The notes: generated from the letters alone by a model not told the origin. 10,917 nucleotides of DNA from Bacteroidales bacterium (GCA_024762915.1 JANTGL010000065.1:1-10917); one strand, 5' to 3'. Counted from the first letter of the stretch, positions 1-6,909 are shown. Numbers and translations: made by a program.

Positions 1-495
1 GAATTTTCCGTTTTGTATGGCTTTTAATAAATTAACATTTGTAGCTGCAATAACGCGTACATTTGTTTTCATTACCTGTGAAGAACCGACTTTAATATAT
101 TCACCGGTTTCTAAAACTCTCAATAATCGAACTTGAGTAGATAAAGGTAATTCCCCGACTTCATCCAGAAAGATTGTTCCGTTATCAGCTTCCTCAAAAT
201 AACCTTTTCTGTTTTTTACGGCACCGGTAAAAGATCCTTTTTCATGCCCGAATAATTCCGAATCGATCGTTCCTTCAGGGATTGCTCCGCAATTTACGGC
301 AATATATGCATTATGTTTACGAGAACTGAGTTGATGAATAATTTGAGGAAATATTTCCTTACCTGTTCCGCTTTCACCGAAAATTAAAACCGTTAAATCT
401 GTCGGAGCAACTTGAACAGCTATATCAATTGCCCGATTTAAAACCGAAGAATTTCCGATAATTGAAAATCGTTGTTTAATTTGTTGTATTGTCAT
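1..495 (-). CDS. Sigma-54-dependent transcriptional activator, AAA+ domain (3' end outside window)
   Basis: The gene runs off the left edge; 165 N-terminal residues are visible. It encodes the ATP-driven AAA+ domain that remodels RNA polymerase holding sigma-54 (RpoN). Visible motifs are Walker A GESGTGKE (residues 40-47), the sigma-54 contact loop as GSFTGA (87-92, usually GAFTGA), Walker B FLDEVGEL (109-116) and sensor-like AATN (150-153). There is no receiver, PAS or GAF domain ahead of the AAA+ part: the domain begins almost at the ATG at 495. From general knowledge, Bacteroidota carry a receiver-less activator of this type, often near the LPS-export gene lptE, which would fit the Kdo gene divergently placed here. 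The C-terminal DNA-binding domain is not in the window. Family call is very sure; target genes are unknown. Confidence 0.95.
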   Translation of the reverse strand, partial: MTIQQIKQRFSIIGNSSVLNRAIDIAVQVAPTDLTVLIFGESGTGKEIFPQIIHQLSSRKHNAYIAVNCGAIPEGTIDSELFGHEKGSFTGAVKNRKGYFEEADNGTIFLDEVGELPLSTQVRLLRVLETGEYIKVGSSQVMKTNVRVIAATNVNLLKAIQNGKF

Positions 496-528
496 TTTAT
501 TATATATCTCATTTAAATAATTAGTCTG

Positions 529-560
529 CAAATTTGTCAATTTTATCAAAAAAATACAAA
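529..560 (-). promoter_or_regulatory. Bacteroidota-type promoter for the sigma-54 activator
   Basis: Read on the minus strand there is a -33 box TTTG (560-557), a 20-base spacer, and CAAATTTG (536-529), which matches the Bacteroidota -7 consensus TAnnTTTG at 7 of 8 positions. Transcription would start near 522, about 27 bases before the ATG at 495. Assigned by consensus match only. Confidence 0.4.
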
Positions 561-578
561 CTGTGTAAAAATATGCAT

Positions 579-586
579 TAATTTTG
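579..586 (+). promoter_or_regulatory. Possible -7 box of the kdsB promoter
   Basis: TAATTTTG is an exact match to the TAnnTTTG -7 consensus of Bacteroidota, 62 bases before the kdsB ATG. No TTTG or TTG box lies at the usual 19-21 base distance upstream, so the promoter would be weak or need an activator. In this AT-rich DNA the match could be chance. Confidence 0.25.
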
Positions 587-648
587 TAATATAAAAGATT
601 GCGTTTTAAAAAATATGACATTTCGGCATAAAAAATTTTGAAGAATCT

Positions 649-1395
649 ATGAATATTCTGGGAATTATACCTGCAAGATATGCTTCCACTCGTTTTCCGG
701 GAAAGCCTTTAGTTGATATTAAAGGGAAAACGATGATACGTCGTGTTTTTGAAAATTGTAAAGATTCAATCAATGATGTTATCGTTGCAACAGACAACAA
801 CTTAATTGAAAAAGAAGTAAATCAGTTCGGAGGAAGCGTTATAATGACTTCCGAAAATCACAAAAGCGGAACAGATCGATGTGCCGAAGCACTTAATAAA
901 TATGAAAAAGCAAGCGGAAAAACGTTTGATATCGTTATTAATATTCAAGGTGACGAACCGTTTATTCATAAAGAACATTTAACAAAATTAATTTCTTGTT
1001 TTAATGATTCTGAAACTGAAATTGCAACATTAATCAGCAAAACAGAATCTAATGCAGATATTTTTAATCCGAACAAGCCGAAAGTTATTATTGATAATCG
1101 TCATTATGCAATATATTTCAGCCGATCACCTATTCCGTTTCTGAGAGGAATAAAAAAAGAAGATTGGCATTTACATCATACATTCTATCAACACCTCGGA
1201 ATTTATGCATACAGAAGTGAAATTTTAAAAATAATTACAAAATTACCGGTTTCCGGTTTGGAAATTGCGGAGTCCTTAGAACAAAACCGTTGGTTAGAAA
1301 ACGGGTTTAAAATAAAAACCGATATCACGCTTAAAAAAAATATGTCTGTTGATACACCTGAAGATTTAGAACAATTAATAAAAATATTTTTTTAA
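649..1395 (+). CDS. kdsB: 3-deoxy-manno-octulosonate cytidylyltransferase (CMP-Kdo synthetase)
   Basis: Cytosolic enzyme that activates Kdo with CTP to give CMP-Kdo, the donor used to attach Kdo to lipid A in lipopolysaccharide synthesis. The 248-residue length equals that of well-known KdsB proteins. Signature stretches are present in order: the nucleotide-binding start IPARYASTRFPGKPL (residues 7-21), VATDN, SGTDRCAEA, INIQGDEPFI (about 97-106), the HLGIYAYR segment, ESLEQNRWLENG and the C-terminal SVDTPEDL. The ATG at 649 places IPARYAS at the normal distance from the N-terminus. The gene is divergent from the sigma-54 activator. A tiny secreted-protein gene follows 52 bases later, possibly on the same transcript. 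The rest of the Kdo pathway is not in the window. Confidence 0.97.
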   Translation: MNILGIIPARYASTRFPGKPLVDIKGKTMIRRVFENCKDSINDVIVATDNNLIEKEVNQFGGSVIMTSENHKSGTDRCAEALNKYEKASGKTFDIVINIQGDEPFIHKEHLTKLISCFNDSETEIATLISKTESNADIFNPNKPKVIIDNRHYAIYFSRSPIPFLRGIKKEDWHLHHTFYQHLGIYAYRSEILKIITKLPVSGLEIAESLEQNRWLENGFKIKTDITLKKNMSVDTPEDLEQLIKIFF

Positions 1396-1447
1396 TTTAT
1401 GGAAACTTTTAAGAAAAAGCATCGTATAAAGAAATAAGACTGTCGTT

Positions 1448-1807
1448 ATGAAAAAAATTATACCTTTTATATTTTCCTTATTTTTTATTCTTTCACTAAG
1501 CTACACTGCCTATTCTCAAGGTATGTCATATCATAAAACGAAACCTTCCGTTTTAATTATTCATACTGAAGTATTAATATATCCTAATCCCGTAACAAAT
1601 AATAAATTTTTTGTAAAATCAGAACAATTGATTAAAAAGATTGAAGTTTTGAATGTTTTGGGACAAAATATTAAAACCGTTACCAATGAAACAAATGTAC
1701 CTTATAATATTTTAGTAGAAATCGGGAATATTAAAAAAGGAATGTATATGGTTCAAGTAACATTAGACAGCGGAGAAAAGGTAATAAATAAAATTATTGT
1801 AAAATAA
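1448..1807 (+). CDS. Very small secreted protein: signal peptide plus T9SS type A sorting domain
   Basis: This 119-residue protein is almost entirely export signals. Residues 1-23 form a Sec signal peptide (two Lys, a long hydrophobic core, cleavage likely after AYS). Residues about 45-119 are a Por-secretion C-terminal sorting domain: it opens with YPNPV, has the central IEVLNVLGQ strand, then the KKGMYMVQV turn and ends in the basic KIIVK. In this family the domain guides cargo through the type IX secretion channel of Bacteroidota. Only about 21 residues lie between the two signals, so there is no recognisable passenger domain. It could be a degraded cargo gene, a small surface peptide, or a protein that occupies or tests the secretion machinery; the sequence does not decide. 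It sits 52 bases after kdsB and converges on the GSCFA gene. Confidence 0.85.
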   Translation: MKKIIPFIFSLFFILSLSYTAYSQGMSYHKTKPSVLIIHTEVLIYPNPVTNNKFFVKSEQLIKKIEVLNVLGQNIKTVTNETNVPYNILVEIGNIKKGMYMVQVTLDSGEKVINKIIVK

Positions 1808-2010
1808 ATAGTTTTTTCTTCTTTCTAAGAACCTATTATGCAACAGCTTACAAAACTTTTACTTTTTTTTCTAAAAAAAAACACACTTTTTTGAAACCTT
1901 TTTTGAAACTTCACGTATATACCAATATAAAAGTTTTAAACTTTTTTTGTTAGTAAATAATAAAAAGTAGTAATAACTTGAATAATTTTTTGGTGTTTTT
2001 ATGGTTTTAA

Positions 2011-2043
2011 AACCCGGCAGTTCTTGTCGGGTTTTTTATTTTT
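2011..2043. terminator. Hairpin terminator between convergent genes
   Basis: AACCCGGCA (2011-2019) pairs with TGTCGGGTT (2025-2033) around a 5-base loop, nine pairs including one G-T. A T-rich run follows on the plus strand (GTTTTTTATTTTT), so it should stop transcripts from the small sorting-domain gene about 200 bases upstream. It lies 3 bases beyond the stop codon of the minus-strand GSCFA gene and can also serve that gene, although the T run on that side is shorter. Confidence 0.8.
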
Positions 2044-3025
2044 GTGACAAAAAATATGTTTCCTCATCATCAAAATTCAAAAAAGAATATTTTTTTTTCA
2101 GATTCTTAATATTTTTAAGTGAAGATATTATAAATTTTCTGCTTTGTTCTGTTCCGGAATTAAAAAGTTTGTGATTTCTTGAAAACATTATTTTTTGAAC
2201 CTTTTCGCTTATCTTATCTGTTTCATCAGAGAAAAACCCGTGTTTGAAAAAATCAAAAATATAAGTTGTTGCCTGTTCATTCGGATGAACTAAATCCGAA
2301 TTATAAAAACGATAATCACGCAAATCATCATTTAAAATCTCAAAAGCAGGGAAATAATAGGTATTTTTATTGTTTTTGATTATTTTCTCAATTGTTGTCC
2401 TTAAAATTGCTTTACTTAAAAAATTTTCGACAAATCCGTCTTTTAAATGTCTTACGGGACTTACTGAAAAAATGATTTTTAATTTCTTGTTAACCAATCG
2501 TATTTTATTTATAAACTCATTAAATACAGATACGATTTCATTCTCATTTAATATTCGTTTTTCAAATTCAGACACCGGGACTTTATGACAATTAGCAACA
2601 ATTTTATTTGTTTTAACATGAGAATAAACCCAAGCAGTTCCTAATGTAATGAAAAGAAAATCAGCATCTTTCAAAAACCGAAAAGAATCTGATATTGAAA
2701 TATTTATCAAATCTAAAGTTTTTTTCTTAAGCGTTTGAGAAAATTTTCCGTGATGATAAAAGCTGTGCCAATATTCTTTATAAAAAAACAAATCCGTTTC
2801 TTTAAATTCTTTATTTTCAAGTATAAAATCAAGTGATTGAACGACAGAAACCGGATTGTAGATTATTCCGAAAGGGTTAATATTTACTTTGAATTTTAAT
2901 TTTTTTAATTTATTTCCGATGTTTTCGGTAAAGCAAGAACCGATAAACATCATTTTAGACTGATAAGAAATATCAAAATCGAACGATTTTGCCTTCATTA
3001 CTGTTCTGAACGTTTTTGAACCCAT
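2036..3025 (-). CDS. GSCFA-domain protein (SGNH/GDSL-like hydrolase family)
   Basis: 329-residue cytosolic-looking protein with no signal peptide. It carries the blocks that define the GSCFA family: FIGSCFTENIG (residues 27-37, the name-giving motif with Thr for Ala), INPFGIIYNP (49-58), TLGTAWVY (127-134), NCHKVP (145-150), SPVRH (189-193) and a C-terminal HPNEQA (247-252). The GS...N...HPN pattern resembles SGNH/GDSL esterases, but the substrate of GSCFA proteins is not established. The reading frame is open as far as a TTG at 3043. I chose the ATG at 3025 because family members start just before the FRT segment and a -7-like TATCTTTG box overlaps the TTG. It faces the sorting-domain gene across a shared terminator. 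Confidence 0.92.
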   Translation of the reverse strand: MGSKTFRTVMKAKSFDFDISYQSKMMFIGSCFTENIGNKLKKLKFKVNINPFGIIYNPVSVVQSLDFILENKEFKETDLFFYKEYWHSFYHHGKFSQTLKKKTLDLINISISDSFRFLKDADFLFITLGTAWVYSHVKTNKIVANCHKVPVSEFEKRILNENEIVSVFNEFINKIRLVNKKLKIIFSVSPVRHLKDGFVENFLSKAILRTTIEKIIKNNKNTYYFPAFEILNDDLRDYRFYNSDLVHPNEQATTYIFDFFKHGFFSDETDKISEKVQKIMFSRNHKLFNSGTEQSRKFIISSLKNIKNLKKKYSFLNFDDEETYFLSQK

Positions 3026-3040
3026 TTTAATATGTTTCTT

Positions 3041-3048
3041 CAAAGATA
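3041..3048 (-). promoter_or_regulatory. Possible -7 box upstream of the GSCFA gene
   Basis: On the minus strand TATCTTTG matches TAnnTTTG exactly, 15 bases before the ATG at 3025. Two TTTG copies lie upstream, but at spacings of 12 and 29 rather than about 20, so the -33 partner is unclear. If real, the leader is very short and the TTG at 3043 cannot be the start codon. Confidence 0.25.
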
Positions 3049-3238
3049 AAAAATATTAAACAAATTACTAAAAGAAACAAATTGACAGAATAACTTTTTA
3101 AAAATTTCTATCTTATCCTAGAATCATCCTTTCACAAAGAAACAATCAAAATAATGCCGATTGAAAGAAAGAATCCTATTTGAAAAATCAATAATAATAT
3201 TGAGTTTTCTTTTTTCCTGTTTCATTTTATAAAAAAAA

Positions 3239-3270
3239 TTTGTTCGTAAAAAAAAAACGTTGTAATTTAA
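3239..3270 (+). promoter_or_regulatory. Possible promoter of the histidine kinase gene
   Basis: TTTG (3239-3242), a 20-base spacer, then TAATTTAA (3263-3270), which keeps six of eight positions of TAnnTTTG. Transcription would begin roughly 20 bases before the TTG start codon at 3296. Apart from this and the GSCFA -7 candidate, the 250-base gap 3044-3295 shows nothing but A/T runs. Confidence 0.3.
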
Positions 3271-3295
3271 CATTTTAGAAAAAATATAACTTTTT

Positions 3296-4687
3296 TTGTT
3301 GAAAGAAGAATCACATATTTTAAATCTGAGATTTCAAAAATATATTGCCGATAATACGGCAAAAAGACTTAATACATTAATACCGGTAGCAATATTTTTG
3401 TTAATATTATTAATTCTTTCGGATATATTTTTAAGACACAGTATCGCTGCAGTATATTCACGTGCAGTTCCGTTGACTTTAGCAGTATTTTTATATTTAT
3501 GTAATAAAATTCGCCCGAAAGCATCAATTAATAAAGTTGTTCTCTACAATATTTTTCTCGCAAGTATTCCGGCAATGATGTTTGCAAAATATCTGATCCA
3601 TTTCGGAACCGATACAAACACAACGAACATTTTGAGTATTATTATTGCAATTTTTATTATCTCTCTAGAAGTCAGAGCAGGTTTAATCAGTTCATTGCTG
3701 ATTTATCTTATTCCGCCGGTATTATTTTCAATCATCTTATTTTTGTTTTATTCTGTTCCTCACAAAGAGCTATTATCGTTATTTAATATTATAATAATTC
3801 TTATTGTCAGTTTTTTTGTAAACCAAGTTCAAAATAATTTCAGATTTAAAACATACGTTTCCAATTATTTACTCAATATTGAAAAGAAAAAACTTGAAGA
3901 GACGAATGAAAAATTAAATCATTATAAAACCAAACTTGAAGATATGGTCGAAAAAAAGACCTTAACTTTAAAATATGCTTTGGAAAAAGCTAAAGAAAGC
4001 GATGCCCTTAAAACGCAATTTTTACTGAATATATCACATGAATTAAGAACACCCATGAATGCTGTTATTGGTTTTAGTGATATTGTTTCCATGAAAAATC
4101 CGGAATTAAAAAAAGAATCTGATATTATTGAAAACAATCTGAATTTGTTACTGAAAACAATTGAAGATATTATTTTACTGTCACAGCTTCAATCCGGTCA
4201 AATCGGTCTTGAGATAAGCAAATTTTCGGTTAACGAATTTAACAAAACAATTCTTGAACGACTAAAAACTGATGTTAAAATTAGCAATAAACCTATTTCC
4301 GTTCAATTTACGAATCAAATAAAAGATGATTTAATTTTTTATTCTGACAGACAAAAATCTGAGATTATATTCAAGCAAATTGTTGATAATGCCGTAAAAT
4401 ATACAGAGTCGGGGACAATAACAGTATCTTGCAAAGAAAAATCCGAAAATGAGGTTCAATATTCTGTTTCTGATACCGGAATCGGTATTCCTTCAGACGA
4501 ACTGCCTCATATCTTTGACACTTTTCGTAAAGCAGAGAAAAAGGATAAATTATTCGGCGGAACCGGTATCGGATTGTCAATTGCAAAACAACTGACAGAA
4601 TTATTAAAAGGTAAAATTTCCGTTAAATCATTTCAAAATAAAGGAACAACAATTACAATAATCTTAAGAACATCCGTATCTTATTGA
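3296..4687 (+). CDS. Membrane sensor histidine kinase, orphan
   Basis: 463 residues. About six hydrophobic helices fill the N-terminal half (roughly 28-46, 55-70, 81-100, 109-126, 130-152, 160-177) with very short loops, so the sensor is probably within the membrane and not a periplasmic domain. A coiled-coil linker (about 192-235) leads to the HisKA dimerisation domain with the phosphoacceptor in ISHELRTP (His248), then the HATPase domain: N-box DNAVKYTE (364-371), G1 DTGIGIP (393-399), F-box (about 407-410) and G2 GGTGIGLS (421-428). All catalytic boxes are intact. No response regulator lies nearby. A stop at 3287 and the absence of any upstream ATG mean it starts at TTG, 3296 or 3299. The FeeM-like gene follows after 84 bases. 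Signal and partner are unknown. Confidence 0.93.
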   Translation: MLKEESHILNLRFQKYIADNTAKRLNTLIPVAIFLLILLILSDIFLRHSIAAVYSRAVPLTLAVFLYLCNKIRPKASINKVVLYNIFLASIPAMMFAKYLIHFGTDTNTTNILSIIIAIFIISLEVRAGLISSLLIYLIPPVLFSIILFLFYSVPHKELLSLFNIIIILIVSFFVNQVQNNFRFKTYVSNYLLNIEKKKLEETNEKLNHYKTKLEDMVEKKTLTLKYALEKAKESDALKTQFLLNISHELRTPMNAVIGFSDIVSMKNPELKKESDIIENNLNLLLKTIEDIILLSQLQSGQIGLEISKFSVNEFNKTILERLKTDVKISNKPISVQFTNQIKDDLIFYSDRQKSEIIFKQIVDNAVKYTESGTITVSCKEKSENEVQYSVSDTGIGIPSDELPHIFDTFRKAEKKDKLFGGTGIGLSIAKQLTELLKGKISVKSFQNKGTTITIILRTSVSY

Positions 4688-4692
4688 CAATC

Positions 4693-4727
4693 TTCTGATA
4701 AAATAATAATATTTTTTTATATCAGAA
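4693..4727. repeat. Inverted repeat between the kinase and the FeeM-like gene
   Basis: Arms TTCTGATA (4693-4700) and TATCAGAA (4720-4727) are perfect complements, with a 19-base A/T-only centre. It begins 5 bases after the kinase stop. The T run is inside the loop and not after the stem, so it is a poor intrinsic terminator. It could be an operator or an RNA-stabilising hairpin. Confidence 0.4.
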
Positions 4728-4771
4728 ATTAAATTCTATATTTCGGGTACTTATTTTAAACAATTTTTCTG

Positions 4772-5368
4772 ATGTCAGTATATGATTATAAAATTCAAAA
4801 TTTAACTGATTTTAATCGTTTACCGGAAGTAAATAAATTGGTACGAGAAGGATTTATAGAATCAGGTTTTATCTCCGGCGATTATAATCAACAAGTTGAT
4901 TTGTACCCTCATTTAAATACAATAGAAGAAACAACAATTATCACGGCAGAAATGAACGGAAAAATAATCGGAACAAATTCAATGACTCTTGACAGTCCCG
5001 CCGGTTTGCATACCGACATTTTCTTTAAAAAAGAAACGGATTTTATACGAAATAATGAAAATACAATTTTGGGCAGTTCATGGCGAATAGCTACGGCACA
5101 AGAATACAGAAGAAATTTTCGATTATTTTTAGATCTTATCCAAAATAGTGTTTTTGCTGCAAAGCAAAAGCAAATTGAAACCTGCTTATACATTTTTGCT
5201 AAAAAACATGAAGAATTCTACAAAAAAATACTGGATGCTGAAACAATAACCGAAAAAAAGCTTACTATTGATCCAAAATTTAAAATTCTGTTTGTATTGA
5301 TGCGAACCGACACCGAAAATACTCAAAAACATTTATCAAAAATATTTTCAAAAAGAACATTTAAATAA
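4772..5368 (+). CDS. GNAT-fold acyltransferase resembling the FeeM N-acyl-amino-acid synthase family
   Basis: 198 residues, no signal peptide or membrane helix. The middle part fits the pattern I associate with FeeM-like proteins and the related autoinducer synthases: a strand with GKIIGTNSMTLDSPAGL (residues 63-79), an acidic step HTDIFF, a helix with an Arg (KETDFIRNN), and a strand ending SSWRIAT (102-108). A long helix follows (about 114-135) and then HEEFYKKIL (145-153), the usual late GNAT position. Characterised FeeM proteins join a fatty-acyl chain from acyl-carrier protein to an amino acid. The substrate here cannot be read from sequence, and a plain acetyltransferase is possible. 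The start at 4772 is the first ATG. It is almost certainly co-transcribed with the pseudouridine synthase one base downstream. Confidence 0.6.
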   Translation: MSVYDYKIQNLTDFNRLPEVNKLVREGFIESGFISGDYNQQVDLYPHLNTIEETTIITAEMNGKIIGTNSMTLDSPAGLHTDIFFKKETDFIRNNENTILGSSWRIATAQEYRRNFRLFLDLIQNSVFAAKQKQIETCLYIFAKKHEEFYKKILDAETITEKKLTIDPKFKILFVLMRTDTENTQKHLSKIFSKRTFK

Positions 5369-5369
5369 A

Positions 5370-6053
5370 ATGCCGAAGATTCTATACGAAGATAATCACA
5401 TTATAATCGTAAATAAAAAATGCGGAGATATTGTCCAAGCTGACAAAACCGGCGACAAAACTTTAGCTGATGATGTAAAACAATACATAAAACAAAAATA
5501 CAATAAACCCGGAGACGTTTTTCTCGGTATTACACACCGACTTGACAGACCTACAAGCGGAATTGTTATTTTTGCCCGAACAAGCAAAGCACTTTCTCGA
5601 CTTAATAAAGTGTTTTCAGAGCAAGAAATTCAAAAAACATATCTTGCCGTTGTTAATTACAAACCTCCGAAAATAAAAGATACAATTACCCATTATTTAG
5701 TAAGAAATCGAAAACAAAATAAATCTTATGCAAACTATAAAGAAGTTAAAAATTCAAAAAAGGCAAGTTTAACTTACGAACTTTTCGGAAATTCTGACAA
5801 ATTTTATTTACTCAAAATTCAATTACACACCGGCAGGCATCATCAAATTCGTGCTCAACTTGCAAAACTCGGATGCTTTATAAAAGGGGATTTAAAATAT
5901 GGTTTCCCGCGTTCCAATCCTGACGGAGGCATTCATTTGCATGCTTATGAAGTTGACTTTATCCATCCGGTAAAAAAAGAGCCGATTAAAATTATTGCAA
6001 AACCGCCTGATGATGTTCTTTGGAATTATTTTAATAAGATTATTGAGAAATAG
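5370..6053 (+). CDS. RluA-family RNA pseudouridine synthase
   Basis: 227 residues, the short form of the family lacking an N-terminal S4 domain. It converts a specific uridine in rRNA or tRNA to pseudouridine. The catalytic motif HRLDRPTSGIVIFA is at 56-69, with Asp59 as the nucleophile. Other family stretches are the N-terminal LYEDNHIIIVNKK (5-17), QKTYLAVV, LLKIQLHTGRHHQIRAQLA in the C-terminal half, and GIHLHAYEVDFIHP. The ATG lies one base after the stop of the FeeM-like gene, which suggests translational coupling. The exact RNA target (RluA, RluC, RluD or TruC type) cannot be told, so no symbol is given. A hairpin terminator lies directly after the stop. Confidence 0.95.
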   Translation: MPKILYEDNHIIIVNKKCGDIVQADKTGDKTLADDVKQYIKQKYNKPGDVFLGITHRLDRPTSGIVIFARTSKALSRLNKVFSEQEIQKTYLAVVNYKPPKIKDTITHYLVRNRKQNKSYANYKEVKNSKKASLTYELFGNSDKFYLLKIQLHTGRHHQIRAQLAKLGCFIKGDLKYGFPRSNPDGGIHLHAYEVDFIHPVKKEPIKIIAKPPDDVLWNYFNKIIEK

Positions 6054-6054
6054 A

Positions 6055-6081
6055 AAAGTCGGAATAAAATATCCCGACTTT
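6055..6081. terminator. Bidirectional hairpin terminator (copy 1)
   Basis: AAAGTCGG (6055-6062) pairs with CCGACTTT (6074-6081), eight perfect pairs with an 11-base A/T loop. It lies between the stops of two convergent genes: one base after the pseudouridine synthase and 23 bases beyond collagen-like lipoprotein 1. The minus-strand side ends in CTTTTCTATTT, the better T tract. The stem and part of the loop recur at 9071-9103. Confidence 0.75.
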
Positions 6082-6103
6082 AATAAACTGATTTTTCTAT
6101 TTG

Positions 6104-6682
6104 TTAATATTCCAAACCGTAATAATCCATTACTTGGTAATAATTATTGACATCGACGCCTGCTCGATCTAAATTGTATAATATTTCTTGTTGAGGATTT
6201 GCTGATTTACTCGTTGATGCAGGAATTAAAACATATCTGAATTTTGCACCGGCATTGGGTGTATAATTGTGATCTGCCTGAAACCACCATTCTATTTTCC
6301 CCGGTTGCATATCAAAATTAATACTTACCGTACCTCCGTCTTGAAACGTATAGGGCAAAGCAAAAACAAATTGTCCCAAACCTGTCCAATCCGTATAAGA
6401 CAAAACAACACCCGTATTCATAAAATCAGTTGTTACGGCAGCTTCGGTATAATCATACTGTCCGTAGGTTGAATTAGTTGCTGACCATGTCGGTGTAATC
6501 CAAGCAGATGCCGTAACATTGGCATTACCGTCTTGTCCGTCTGTTCCGTCTGTTCCGTCAATACCGTCTGTTCCGTCGGCACCGGCAGGTCCTGCGGGAC
6601 CGATTTCACCATTACAAGATACAAAAGCTGTAATAACAGCTAATAAAATGACATACATTAATTTTGAAATTGTTGTTTTCAT
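6104..6682 (-). CDS. Collagen-like surface lipoprotein (paralogue 1)
   Basis: 192 residues. A lipoprotein signal ends in FVSC (Cys23 would carry the lipid). Ten uninterrupted Gly-x-y triplets follow at once (residues 25-54: GEI, GPA twice, GAD, then mostly GTD/GID/GQD). A C-terminal domain of about 138 residues includes the core FRYVLIPAS and ends in NYYQVMDYYGLEY. Collagen-like triplets next to the lipid anchor usually form a short trimeric stalk, so I infer a trimeric outer-membrane protein holding a globular tip off the surface; the tip's ligand is unknown. The whole protein is paralogous to the one at 9904-10455. It lies 26 bases after the small LuxR gene, probably in one operon, and ends at a hairpin terminator. 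Confidence 0.85.
   Translation of the reverse strand: MKTTISKLMYVILLAVITAFVSCNGEIGPAGPAGADGTDGIDGTDGTDGQDGNANVTASAWITPTWSATNSTYGQYDYTEAAVTTDFMNTGVVLSYTDWTGLGQFVFALPYTFQDGGTVSINFDMQPGKIEWWFQADHNYTPNAGAKFRYVLIPASTSKSANPQQEILYNLDRAGVDVNNYYQVMDYYGLEY
6528..6608 (-). repeat. Nine 9-base units coding the Gly-x-y region of collagen-like lipoprotein 1
   Basis: On the plus strand the units read CCGTCTTGT, CCGTCTGTT (three copies), CCGTCAATA, CCGTCGGCA, CCGGCAGGT, CCTGCGGGA and CCGATTTCA. Three units are identical, so length can change by slippage in steps of one triplet without breaking the frame. The paralogue has six units. Confidence 0.75.
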
Positions 6683-6708
6683 GTTACTTTTTTTAGTTAA
6701 TTAATAAA

Positions 6709-6909
6709 TTATTTGTTATGTATTATGTGTACCGCTTGTAAACGGTTATGAACACCTAATTTTTTGTAAATATTTTTCAAATGAAATTTTACGGTATTTT
6801 CGGAAATATCACATCTTTCGGAAATAGATTTATTAGACAATCCCTGTTCTAACAACAAGCTTATTTTAAGTTCTGTTTTCGAAAGTTTATTTTTCAGTTC
6901 CGCAGTCAT
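6709..6909 (-). CDS. Stand-alone LuxR/GerE-type DNA-binding domain protein
   Basis: Only 66 residues and essentially one GerE helix-turn-helix: LSKTELKISLLLEQGLSNKSI (helices 1-2), then SENTVKFHLKNIYKKLGV (scaffold and recognition helices) and NRLQAVHII. No receiver, TPR or membrane part is present, so it must sense something through a partner or act as a constitutive regulator or competitor. The frame is open to a GTG at 6960 (83 residues). I prefer the ATG at 6909 because a promoter block shared with the other collagen-like unit (6927-6977) would cover the GTG. The stretch coding ENTVKFHLKNIY is nearly identical in DNA to the HTH of the TPR regulator upstream, suggesting common recent origin. 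It is 26 bases from collagen-like lipoprotein 1, its likely operon partner. Confidence 0.8.
   Translation of the reverse strand: MTAELKNKLSKTELKISLLLEQGLSNKSISERCDISENTVKFHLKNIYKKLGVHNRLQAVHIIHNK
6767..6806 (-). repeat. 40-base block nearly identical to 7374-7413
   Basis: 38 of 40 bases match the block in the TPR-LuxR gene; only positions within the Leu/Ile codon region differ. It codes the recognition part of the LuxR HTH (SENTVKFHxKNIY). DNA-level identity is higher than the rest of the two domains shows. Confidence 0.7.

Noticed and set aside
1399..1437. 12-codon reading frame (METFKKKHRIKK) between kdsB and the sorting-domain gene
   Set aside because: Too short to tell from chance in A-rich DNA; no sign of a leader-peptide attenuator such as a hairpin and T run after it.
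3026..3043. TTG start extending the GSCFA protein by six residues
   Set aside because: Family members start near the later ATG, and a -7-like TATCTTTG box overlaps the TTG.
3154..3183. Nine-codon frame in the gap before the histidine kinase
   Set aside because: Chance length; nothing around it supports translation.
4741..4749. TTTCGGGTA before the FeeM-like gene, similar to the TCGGGTG element of the collagen-like units
   Set aside because: Only the short core matches, there is no -7 box at the 23-base distance before the gene, and it is on the other strand; probably chance.
6519..6704. Plus-strand frame rich in Pro-Ser-Val repeats opposite collagen-like lipoprotein 1
   Set aside because: It is the antisense reading of the Gly-x-y repeat; the minus-strand gene has signal peptide, lipobox and a full-length paralogue.
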